A stretch of DNA of 7,028 bases from Desulfobacteraceae bacterium (GTDB lineage: Bacteria > Desulfobacterota > Desulfobacteria > Desulfobacterales > Desulfobacteraceae), in the NCBI GenBank assembly GCA_003354055.1, contig PIVQ01000372.1, forward strand, positions 1-7,028, read 5' to 3'. The position numbers were made by a program, and so were the translations under genes. Positions 1 through 5,093 of the stretch are shown here, in pieces. Below the pieces are notes generated by a model that saw only the letters and a list, made by a program, of their open reading frames with translations, searched no databases and was not told the DNA's origin. Position 1 is the first letter of the stretch. Each line of letters starts with the position of its first letter.

Positions 1-659
1 CCCTGTTCCCTGTGACCGGTAAAAAATATCTGATGCAGAAATACGGTAAGGAACAGGTACCTGACAGCCTGAAGCCCATTACTATGGACGATGTGAAAAA
101 ACAGGATGATATCATTAAAAAGGCCAAGGCGGGTGAGTTGATTGAACCGGCTGCGGATCAGCCTGAGAAGAGTGAATATGCCCGTACCTTTAACGTGTTT
201 GTAGAAGGGGAATACTTTGAGGTTGGGGTTGATGAGGTGGGCGGATCTCCGGTGATCACGTACGCAGCTCCCGCTGCAGCTCCCGCTGCGCCAGCTGCTC
301 CGGCAATGCCTGCAGCCCCGATGGCTCCAGCCGCTCCAGCCGCTCCAGCCGCTCCAGCCGCTCCTGCTGCCCCGGCTGCGCCTGCAGCTCCTAAAGCCGC
401 TCCTGCACCCAAGGCTGCGCAGGCTCCTGCCGCTTCAGCTGTTGACGGCACCCCGGTGAAAGCTCCCATGCCAGGTATGGTCATTAAATATGAAAAGAAT
501 GTAGGCGATGCTGTGAATGAAGGGGAAACCGTTGTAGTCATTGAGGCAATGAAAATGGAAAATGCACTGCCTGCACCGGCCAGCGGAACAATTGCTGCCA
601 TCAATTACAGTTCCGGAGACTCCGTGGCCAAGGACGACGTGCTTGCCGTTATCGAATAA
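1..659 (+). CDS. Biotin-carrying subunit of a PycB/OadA-type carboxylase or decarboxylase (C-terminal part, 5' end outside window)
   Basis: The frame is already open at the left edge: codons before the GTG at 12 read Leu-Phe-Pro and continue into VTGKKYL, typical of the conserved region after the carboxyltransferase barrel. The GTG is therefore probably internal. In order, the visible part holds the end of that conserved domain (to about codon 70), an Ala/Pro-rich linker (about 265-440), and a biotinyl domain of about 70 residues. The domain carries the EAMKMEN signature; the biotinylated Lys is codon 552-554, with 34 residues after it, as usual for this family. The swinging biotin carries CO2 between active sites. 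Alternatives that cannot be separated without the barrel are pyruvate carboxylase subunit B, the oxaloacetate decarboxylase alpha subunit, or a related transcarboxylase subunit. The domain call is firm; the substrate is inferred. Confidence 0.9.
   Translation, partial: LFPVTGKKYLMQKYGKEQVPDSLKPITMDDVKKQDDIIKKAKAGELIEPAADQPEKSEYARTFNVFVEGEYFEVGVDEVGGSPVITYAAPAAAPAAPAAPAMPAAPMAPAAPAAPAAPAAPAAPAAPAAPKAAPAPKAAQAPAASAVDGTPVKAPMPGMVIKYEKNVGDAVNEGETVVVIEAMKMENALPAPASGTIAAINYSSGDSVAKDDVLAVIE
264..287 (+). repeat. Tandem 12-bp repeat in the Ala-Pro linker
   Basis: GCAGCTCCCGCT occurs twice head to tail (264-275 and 276-287), in frame, encoding Ala-Ala-Pro-Ala twice. It is part of the flexible linker of the biotin subunit. 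Confidence 0.9.
324..359 (+). repeat. Four perfect 9-bp tandem repeats in the Ala-Pro linker
   Basis: GCTCCAGCC is repeated four times without change, in frame, giving (Ala-Pro-Ala)x4. It is followed by diverged copies that use other Ala and Pro codons. Identical codons in the core point to recent slippage expansion. The unit is 9 bp, so copy-number change keeps the frame and only alters the reach of the biotin arm. Confidence 0.9.
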
Positions 660-680
660 CCTGAGATAAAAATCGGGTTT
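658..680 (+). terminator. Weak possible terminator after the biotin subunit gene
   Basis: Bases 658-664 (AACCTGA) can pair with 673-679 (TCGGGTT) through one G-T wobble, with an 8-nt A-rich loop. Only TTT ends the structure, and it includes the stop codon. This is a poor intrinsic terminator, so readthrough into the next gene is plausible. Confidence 0.2.
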
Positions 681-706
681 GACAAGCCTTACCCTATGCT
701 TATTAT
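679..706 (+). promoter_or_regulatory. Sigma-70 type promoter for the zinc-ribbon protein gene
   Basis: A perfect -35 TTGACA (679-684), a 16-bp spacer and a -10 TATTAT (701-706) lie 43 bp before the ATG at 749. The predicted start of transcription is near 713, inside the inverted repeat at 703-734. Confidence 0.75.
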
Positions 707-734
707 GGTAGTCTGAATCCTCAGACTACCATAA
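703..734. promoter_or_regulatory. Perfect 14-bp inverted repeat over the promoter -10 and the RBS (operator or hairpin)
   Basis: The arms TTATGGTAGTCTGA (703-716) and TCAGACTACCATAA (721-734) are exact reverse complements separated by ATCC. The left arm overlaps the -10 box and the right arm touches the AAGGAG ribosome-binding site (733-738). No T-run follows, so it is not an intrinsic terminator. It is well placed for a dimeric repressor. In a readthrough transcript it would also form an RNA hairpin against the RBS. Confidence 0.7.
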
Positions 735-748
735 GGAGAAAACAAATA

Positions 749-1426
749 ATGGCGTTTGAAACAAGAGAAGAACTTCTTGAAAAATATTTAAAAATGGACA
801 AGCCCCACTGTCCCCATTGTGAGACGGAAATGACCATGTGGGAAGTACCTCCCATTAATTTCTCCGATGGACTGGGGTGGGGCTCGCCTTTCCTCTATGT
901 CTGTTTCAATGATGACTGCCCCTCTTATAAGAAGGGGTGGGAACATCTCCAGGAGACCATGGAAGCACCGGCGTCCTACCGCTGCATCCAAGAACCGGGT
1001 ACTACCAATTTTGAGTACATGCCCGTATTCAGCCCCATGGGCGCCACCGGAGGTAAGTTGGATGATGCTGTACTCATCGAAGAGGAAGCCAGGAGAGAGC
1101 TGCAGAAACAGACCTTTTCCGTGCTTACGGATTATTATATTTCAAAGGATTGGGATGAGATCCTGAAAATCTGTCTGGATCCCAAAATCCCGGCCAAGGC
1201 CAGGCTTAAGGCTGCTGAGATGGTCGGGGAGCTTGGGGATGCCGAAGCCGTGGAGCATCTGGTCAATCATAAGTTTCCCACCCCTGTGCTCCAGGATGGG
1301 GTGGCAAAGGCCATTGAACAGCTCCATGAACGGCATTTTACCCGGGAGTGCCCCTATTGTGCGGAAATTATTAAGAAGCGGGCCAGCCTTTGCAAACATT
1401 GCAACAAAGAGGTCTCTAAAGGCTAA
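749..1426 (+). CDS. Zinc-ribbon / HEAT-like repeat protein of unknown function
   Basis: This is a 225-aa soluble protein with no signal peptide or membrane segment. The N-terminal part has a CPHC pair (Cys21, Cys24) and a second pair CFNDDC (Cys52, Cys57), probably one metal site. Residues about 105-190 are helical and resemble two HEAT-type repeats, including KARLKAAEMVGELGDAEAVE. The C-terminus has a classic zinc ribbon CPYC-x10-CKHC (Cys201, 204, 215, 218), often found as a nucleic-acid or protein-binding knuckle. The ATG is well placed: AAGGAG at 733-738 is 10 nt upstream. The gene has its own promoter and a strong terminator, so it is probably a single-gene unit. I do not recognise a named family for the whole protein. 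A regulatory or scaffold role is only inferred from the modules. Confidence 0.85.
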   Translation: MAFETREELLEKYLKMDKPHCPHCETEMTMWEVPPINFSDGLGWGSPFLYVCFNDDCPSYKKGWEHLQETMEAPASYRCIQEPGTTNFEYMPVFSPMGATGGKLDDAVLIEEEARRELQKQTFSVLTDYYISKDWDEILKICLDPKIPAKARLKAAEMVGELGDAEAVEHLVNHKFPTPVLQDGVAKAIEQLHERHFTRECPYCAEIIKKRASLCKHCNKEVSKG

Positions 1427-1471
1427 GGTCGGTAATACAGGTCCGTACGAAGCAATTGAATGAATAATCAG

Positions 1472-1511
1472 CGGGAATCATCTGGCAACTGCCGGAAGGT
1501 TCCCGTTTTTT
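1472..1511 (+). terminator. Strong intrinsic terminator after the zinc-ribbon protein gene
   Basis: Bases 1472-1486 pair with 1491-1505: the base is CGGGAA/TTCCCG, there is one A-A mismatch and two G-T wobbles, and the loop is AACT. Six Ts follow at 1506-1511. It lies 45 bp after the stop codon. Confidence 0.9.
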
Positions 1512-1547
1512 ACATTTATTTACTCTTTTTTACGTCCTAAGAAAGAC

Positions 1548-1556
1548 TTATCCACA
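1548..1556 (+). promoter_or_regulatory. Perfect DnaA-box 9-mer
   Basis: TTATCCACA matches the strict DnaA-box consensus and lies in AT-rich DNA. It is the only one noticed in the window, so an origin is not supported. It overlaps the -35 of the candidate promoter at 1551-1580. One such match by chance in 7 kb is not rare. Confidence 0.35.
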
Positions 1557-1580
1557 TATTTATGATCTTCTGTATATACT
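1551..1580 (+). promoter_or_regulatory. Possible sigma-70 promoter for the 51-aa ORF
   Basis: TCCACA (1551-1556, 4 of 6 matches to -35), an 18-bp spacer and TATACT (1575-1580, 5 of 6 to -10). Transcription would begin near 1587 and leave a leader of about 155 nt. Moderate match only. Confidence 0.35.
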
Positions 1581-1743
1581 TCATAGGGGAAAACTCTGAC
1601 TTGAATCGGTCCGATGGTGTTGCAGGGCAATCTCGTTTTTCTTAGAACCGGCGACACCGGGTCTTGGAAATCTTAAGAATCACTTTTCTACTCACTAAAG
1701 TTCTAATCTCCTATAAGGTGCAACACAGTAAAAGGAGGTGCTT

Positions 1744-1899
1744 ATGTCTTTATTCAAGATTTCAGCCAATATTTTTATGGTGCGACTGTGGCGATGGCTC
1801 TCAAAGCCCTTTGCCAATGGTGTAGGCCAGATTACCAAACGCTCTGAGTTTCAAAAAGCCGTACTGATTGAAAAATTCGGTTTTAACAGATATCTGTAA
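1744..1899 (+). CDS. Small basic protein of 51 aa, unrecognised
   Basis: ATG at 1744 is preceded by AAAGGAGGTG (1731-1740), a near-perfect Shine-Dalgarno sequence at good spacing; this is the main reason to believe the ORF. It ends with TAA at 1897-1899. The peptide begins MSLFKISANIFMVRLWRWLS and ends in KFGFNRYL. It has nine Lys/Arg against two Glu (net about +7). The first 20 residues mix hydrophobic and basic positions, including RLWRWL, as in an amphipathic membrane-binding helix; the second half is polar. No signal peptidase site or Cys is seen. It stands alone between a terminator and a convergent operon. I do not recognise a family. A membrane-active small protein, a regulatory peptide or a type I toxin-like peptide are possibilities without direct support. 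Confidence 0.6.
   Translation: MSLFKISANIFMVRLWRWLSKPFANGVGQITKRSEFQKAVLIEKFGFNRYL
1886..1897. repeat. 12-bp perfect palindrome at the end of the 51-aa ORF
   Basis: ACAGATATCTGT is self-complementary and runs into the first base of the stop codon. It has no spacer, so it fits a protein-binding site better than an RNA hairpin. Its AACAGAT half also recurs at the start of the neighbouring - strand gene. Confidence 0.4.
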
Positions 1900-1939
1900 T
1901 TTGCAGGTTTACAGCACCATTGGGCGCAGTCTCAGGTAT

Positions 1940-2449
1940 TTACTTATTTATTTTTTCCAGGTTAAAAGATCGGTAGATGATCATTTCTCCGGTTCGTTTT
2001 GCCGGATCCAGAGGGGTATCTATGACTTTTTTCAAGATCGTCGCAGCCTGAGTTCGTGCGGGAACCGCATCCAGACCTTTGCCGATTGTCCGGCCGGACA
2101 GAGTATCCATCACAATGGCATCCCTGGCGTCTGTGGTCACGGCAAAGGGAATCTGATGGTCATGGACCAGGCGGGCACCGGCAAGGATTTCCCGTTCATA
2201 GGAGCCAATGGAGCCTGCCACACAGGTAACCGCCATAAAGGGGCGATCCTTGAACCAGACCACCAGATCAATTGCTGAATGGTAGTCCTCTTCCTTAAAA
2301 CGGACAGTCAGGGGAACATCCACATGGACATCTTCCTTTGAAAACCCTTTGGTTTCAACTAAAAATTTTTCAAAGATCTGACGGCTGGCTTCAGCTCCAA
2401 CATTATCTATTTCGCGTCCGGTGATATAATCGGTAATTGGATCAAGCAT
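1940..2449 (-). CDS. HsdR N-terminal-domain-like protein with degenerate nuclease motif
   Basis: This 169-aa protein matches the style of the type I restriction enzyme R N-terminal domain, a PD-(D/E)xK nuclease fold: an N-terminal helix with EASRQIFEKFL, a strand pair with AIDLVVWF (Asp61), then RPFMAVTCVAG, and later IPFAVTTDARDAIVMD. In active members the second strand carries E-x-K, as in a VECKA-like pattern. Here the aligned residues are Thr75 and Val77, so metal-dependent cleavage looks lost. A full HsdR is near 1000 aa with helicase motors; none of that is present, nor are HsdM or HsdS. It is the last gene of the operon, 65 bp after gpmI. The start ATG at 2449 has only a weak purine-rich RBS. 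Family is inferred from pattern; function is unknown and probably not restriction. Confidence 0.65.
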   Translation of the reverse strand: MLDPITDYITGREIDNVGAEASRQIFEKFLVETKGFSKEDVHVDVPLTVRFKEEDYHSAIDLVVWFKDRPFMAVTCVAGSIGSYEREILAGARLVHDHQIPFAVTTDARDAIVMDTLSGRTIGKGLDAVPARTQAATILKKVIDTPLDPAKRTGEMIIYRSFNLEKINK

Positions 2450-2474
2450 ATCTGTTTTTTCTTTTATCTGTTTT
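2450..2474 (-). repeat. Two 9-bp direct repeats just before the HsdR_N-like gene
   Basis: On the - strand AAAACAGAT occurs twice (2466-2474 and 2450-2458), 16 bp apart, the second copy ending next to the ATG. They may be a binding site or simple A-rich chance repeats. Confidence 0.45.
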
Positions 2475-2495
2475 GTATTGCGCTGTTAACGGAAT

Positions 2496-2511
2496 ACTGC
2501 GTTGCCGCAGT
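2496..2511 (-). other. GNRA-type hairpin right after the gpmI stop codon
   Basis: In the - strand transcript ACTGCG and CGCAGT pair perfectly around a GCAA tetraloop, 3 nt after the gpmI stop. No U-run follows, so it is unlikely to terminate. It could protect or mark the gpmI end of the mRNA and lower expression of the next gene. Confidence 0.5.
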
Positions 2512-2514
2512 GGA

Positions 2515-4059
2515 TTAAATCAGGCTGTCCCCGGTCATCTCCTCGGGTTTGTCTATTCCCAAGGCCTTAAGAATGGTCGGGGCAATATCCCCGAGTCTGC
2601 CGTTCTTGACTTTCGTGTCTCTGAATCGTTCTCCGGCCAGAATAAACCGTACCGGGTTCAGGGTGTGGGCGGTATGGGGGGACCCGTCCTTAGCAAGCAT
2701 TTGTTCTGAGTTGCCGTGATCTGCTGTTATAAAGGCTGTGCCGCCAGTTTCCCAGATGGCTTCGACGACCTGTTTGACGCAGGTATTCACGGTTTCACAG
2801 GCAGTTACAGCAGCTGTAATTATTCCGGTGTGGCCCACCATATCCATATTGGCAAAGTTAAGAACAATAAATTGGAACTTACCGGAGCGGATCTGTTCAC
2901 AGGCCTGGGCTGCTACTTGACTTGCGCTCATGACAGGTTTCAGATCATAGGTGGCCACATCCCTGGGAGAGGGAATCAGTATGCGCTGCTCATTGGGAAA
3001 AACCGCTTCATCTCCGCCGTTGAAGAAATAGGTAACATGGGCGTATTTTTCTGTTTCGGCAATCCGGAGCTGAGAGATACCCTGCTTGCTTAAAACTTCG
3101 CCAAGAATCCCGGTCAGGTGTTTGGGGCCGAAGGCAACCGGCAGGTCAAAGGTCTTTTCATACCGGGTCATGGAGGTAAAACTGACCAGATCCGGACAGG
3201 TCTTGCGGTCAAAGGCATCAAAGCCTTTTTCAGTGAATGCCCGGGTGATTTCTTTGGCCCGGTCGGCTCTGAAGTTGAAAAAAATCAGACCGTCTCCATC
3301 CTGAATAATGCTTTGATCCTTATCGCCAAAGATGATCGGTTTGATGAACTCATCTGTTTCATCCCTGTCATAGGCGGATTGTACGGCCTGAACCGGGGAT
3401 GTTTCCTGTTGACCCCGGCCGCGGGTATAGAGATTATAGGCTTTTTCAACACGGTCCCAGCGGGTATCTCTGTCCATGGCCCAATACCTTCCTACAAGGC
3501 TTGCAATTTTACCAAGTCCCAGTGACGTAATTTTTTCTTGAACCTTGCGGATATAGGTGATGCCGCTGGAAGGGGAGGTGTCCCTGCCGTCCATAATCGG
3601 ATGGATAAAAAGTTGTGTGATGCCCTGCTCTTGTGCCATGTCCATTAGGGCAAATAGATGGGAAATATGGCTGTGAACCCCGCCGTCCGAGAGCAGTCCA
3701 AGAAGGTGAAGGGTTTTGTTGCCGGTTTTTACCCGGGCCATGGTTTTATTGAGGACGGGATTGTCAAAAAAAGATCTGTCTTCAATAGCCGTATTGATCC
3801 GTACAAAGTCCTGAGGAACCATTCGGCCTGCACCGATATTCATATGCCCAACTTCAGAGTTGCCCATGGTACTGTCGGGCAGGCCCACATCAGGACCTGA
3901 GCAACCCAGGCGGCTTTGGGGAAAATCCTCACCCAATTTATCCAGAAACGGTGTTTTGGCAATTGCCACGGCATTGCCGTGAGGCTCTTCATTGATCCCC
4001 CAGCCATCCAGAATCATAAGGATGTCCACAGGTGTTCTATCAGAAGTCGTCGTCATCAT
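2515..4059 (-). CDS. gpmI: 2,3-bisphosphoglycerate-independent phosphoglycerate mutase
   Basis: The enzyme interconverts 3- and 2-phosphoglycerate in glycolysis and gluconeogenesis, using two metal ions (usually Mn) and a phosphoserine intermediate. Visible key sites: LDGWG with metal Asp18; MGNSEVGH with catalytic Ser68; GGVHSH; MDGRDTSP; GRYWAMDRDTRWDR; NFRADRAKEITRAF; EKYAHVTYFFNGG; NFANMDMVGHTG; TADHGNSEQM; and the late SPHTAHTLNP. All family ligands appear present. The frame stays open to an ATG at 4224, but the extra 55 residues are non-homologous and lie inside rsfS. I chose the ATG at 4059 (514 aa, normal size), with GAGGT 5 nt upstream; the adjacent ATG at 4056 is equally possible. 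The start overlaps the end of rsfS by 20 nt, so translation is probably coupled. Confidence 0.97.
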   Translation of the reverse strand: MMTTTSDRTPVDILMILDGWGINEEPHGNAVAIAKTPFLDKLGEDFPQSRLGCSGPDVGLPDSTMGNSEVGHMNIGAGRMVPQDFVRINTAIEDRSFFDNPVLNKTMARVKTGNKTLHLLGLLSDGGVHSHISHLFALMDMAQEQGITQLFIHPIMDGRDTSPSSGITYIRKVQEKITSLGLGKIASLVGRYWAMDRDTRWDRVEKAYNLYTRGRGQQETSPVQAVQSAYDRDETDEFIKPIIFGDKDQSIIQDGDGLIFFNFRADRAKEITRAFTEKGFDAFDRKTCPDLVSFTSMTRYEKTFDLPVAFGPKHLTGILGEVLSKQGISQLRIAETEKYAHVTYFFNGGDEAVFPNEQRILIPSPRDVATYDLKPVMSASQVAAQACEQIRSGKFQFIVLNFANMDMVGHTGIITAAVTACETVNTCVKQVVEAIWETGGTAFITADHGNSEQMLAKDGSPHTAHTLNPVRFILAGERFRDTKVKNGRLGDIAPTILKALGIDKPEEMTGDSLI

Positions 4060-4441
4060 CCTCGACCTCATCAGCCAGGATTTCAAACCGGGACAAATCC
4101 ACCAGGGGGGCATCGCTCCATAGCCCTTCCAGGTCATAAAAATCCTTGGCATCGGATTCAAATACATGAACGATGAGATGGCCGAAATCGATGAGAGCCC
4201 ACTCGCCCTCTTTAACACCTTCAATGCCTAAGGCCTTCACGTTCAGTCCCTTAAGCGTTTTAATCAGATGCTCGGCCAGGGATGTGACCTGGCGGCGGGA
4301 TCCCCCCTCCACAATTACCACCATATCGGTGTAGGAGGTCATCTTAGATACGTGAATCGCAGTAACCGTCTTGGGTTTACGTTCAAATATCGGTGTAATA
4401 TAGGGGATAAATTCTTCTGCCAGGGCAATGGGGGCTGTCAT
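4040..4441 (-). CDS. rsfS: Ribosome silencing factor RsfS (YbeB/Iojap family)
   Basis: This 133-aa protein has the family signatures TSYTDMVVIVEG (about 35-46), EGEWALIDFG (about 78-87), VHVF (91-94) and FYDLEGLW (101-108). RsfS binds ribosomal protein L14 on the large subunit and blocks joining with the small subunit, lowering translation in slow growth or starvation and taking part in late 50S assembly. The start ATG at 4441 overlaps the nadD stop as ATGA, the usual sign of coupled translation. The nadD-rsfS pairing is widespread in bacteria. The C-terminus is a run of five Asp before the final Phe; the same bases carry the start of gpmI. The family often has a variable acidic tail, so the tail may be set partly by the overlap. 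Confidence 0.96.
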   Translation of the reverse strand: MTAPIALAEEFIPYITPIFERKPKTVTAIHVSKMTSYTDMVVIVEGGSRRQVTSLAEHLIKTLKGLNVKALGIEGVKEGEWALIDFGHLIVHVFESDAKDFYDLEGLWSDAPLVDLSRFEILADEVEDDDDDF

Positions 4442-5082
4442 TTATACAAATCCTTTTTTGTGATGAGGGTCTCGACATTTTCAGGGACAAGCCCTTCTAT
4501 GGACTGTCCGGTTTTAACCCGATCCCGAATCTGAGTAGATGAAATATCAATTCTCGGGACATTGCAGATACGGATCGGTTCTAGCTGGTCATGGGTAAAC
4601 GTGTTTTGTTCTCTTAATTTGTATCCTTTTGAGATGTGTTCGTCAATAAAGGATACAATGGGATCAATTCCCGTCCTTTTGCCGCGGAGCATGACTATGA
4701 TGGGAACACGCTTGAATATTTTGTCATTCTCTTTCCAGGTGGTAATATCAAAAAAAGCGTCCGATCCCATTAACAGATGGAAGTTTATCTTAGGACCGTG
4801 AACGGCTTGAAAAGCTTCAATGGTATCAATGGTAAAAGAGGGGCCCTTGCGTTTAAGTTCGATGTCCGAGGCAAAAAAGCCACTGAGCTCCCGGACGCAG
4901 TCCTTGACCATTATTAGTCGGTCGCGGGCAGGAGCTAAGTTGTCAGACGGTTTATGGGGTGGTGTGGACGAGGGATATAGAAAAATTTTATCCAGGCGGC
5001 ACTCGGTTTTTACATATTGGATGATACCGATATGACCATTGTGAAGCGGATTGAATGTCCCTCCAAAAAGTCCTGCATCCAT
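4438..5082 (-). CDS. nadD: Nicotinate-nucleotide adenylyltransferase
   Basis: NadD transfers AMP from ATP to nicotinate mononucleotide, giving deamido-NAD, the central step of NAD synthesis. The 214-aa protein starts directly with the nucleotidyltransferase Rossmann fold: GGTFNPLHNGH (residues 7-17) holds the HxGH motif (His14, His17). PPHK follows at 41-44, MGSDAFFDITTW at 105-116, and the second nucleotidyltransferase motif ISSTQIR at 180-186. Length and motif spacing are normal. The ATG at 5082 is 11 nt after the obgE stop with a weak GTAGGT ribosome-binding site, so reinitiation from obgE may help. In many deltaproteobacteria proB and proA lie between obgE and nadD; here they do not (comparison from memory). 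Confidence 0.96.
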   Translation of the reverse strand: MDAGLFGGTFNPLHNGHIGIIQYVKTECRLDKIFLYPSSTPPHKPSDNLAPARDRLIMVKDCVRELSGFFASDIELKRKGPSFTIDTIEAFQAVHGPKINFHLLMGSDAFFDITTWKENDKIFKRVPIIVMLRGKRTGIDPIVSFIDEHISKGYKLREQNTFTHDQLEPIRICNVPRIDISSTQIRDRVKTGQSIEGLVPENVETLITKKDLYK

Positions 5083-5093
5083 AACCTACGTAC

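Larger units (their letters stand above)
1512..1743 (+). other. Intergenic region with a candidate structured leader for the 51-aa ORF
   Basis: No gene was found here. Visible items are: (1) a DnaA-box 9-mer and candidate promoter at 1548-1580; (2) the odd palindrome ATCGG-T-CCGAT at 1605-1615; (3) a hairpin with arms 1644-1651 and 1657-1664, one A-G mismatch and loop CGACA; (4) an 8-bp long-range match, GTGTTGCA (1617-1624) with TGCAACAC (1719-1726), which would enclose the hairpin and end 4 nt before the SD sequence. Together these could form a folded 5' leader of about 150 nt. No known riboswitch consensus was recognised. The 8-bp match alone could be chance. Confidence 0.35.

Noticed and set aside
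158..604. 148-codon - strand frame opposite the biotin subunit
   Set aside because: Ala/Gly-rich shadow of the GC-rich Ala-Pro linker; the + frame has the real motifs.
1548..1556. Replication origin
   Set aside because: Only one DnaA box was found, and there is no dnaA, dnaN or gidA nearby.
1605..1670. GEMM-type c-di-GMP riboswitch
   Set aside because: GCAGGGCAA resembles part of the motif, but the conserved tetraloop, receptor and second stem are not found.
1914..1927. Hairpin between the convergent 51-aa ORF and HsdR_N-like gene as a terminator
   Set aside because: On + it has an A-C mismatch and T-rich DNA only 20 bp later; on - it lacks a U-run. No convincing terminator is seen at this junction.
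1868..2278. 136-codon + strand frame
   Set aside because: Mostly antisense to the HsdR_N-like gene and overlaps the 51-aa ORF; no RBS or recognisable domain.
4060..4224. 55-residue N-terminal extension of gpmI
   Set aside because: It lies wholly within rsfS in another frame, lacks resemblance to the family and would make the enzyme unusually long; the ATG at 4059 has an SD and gives normal length.
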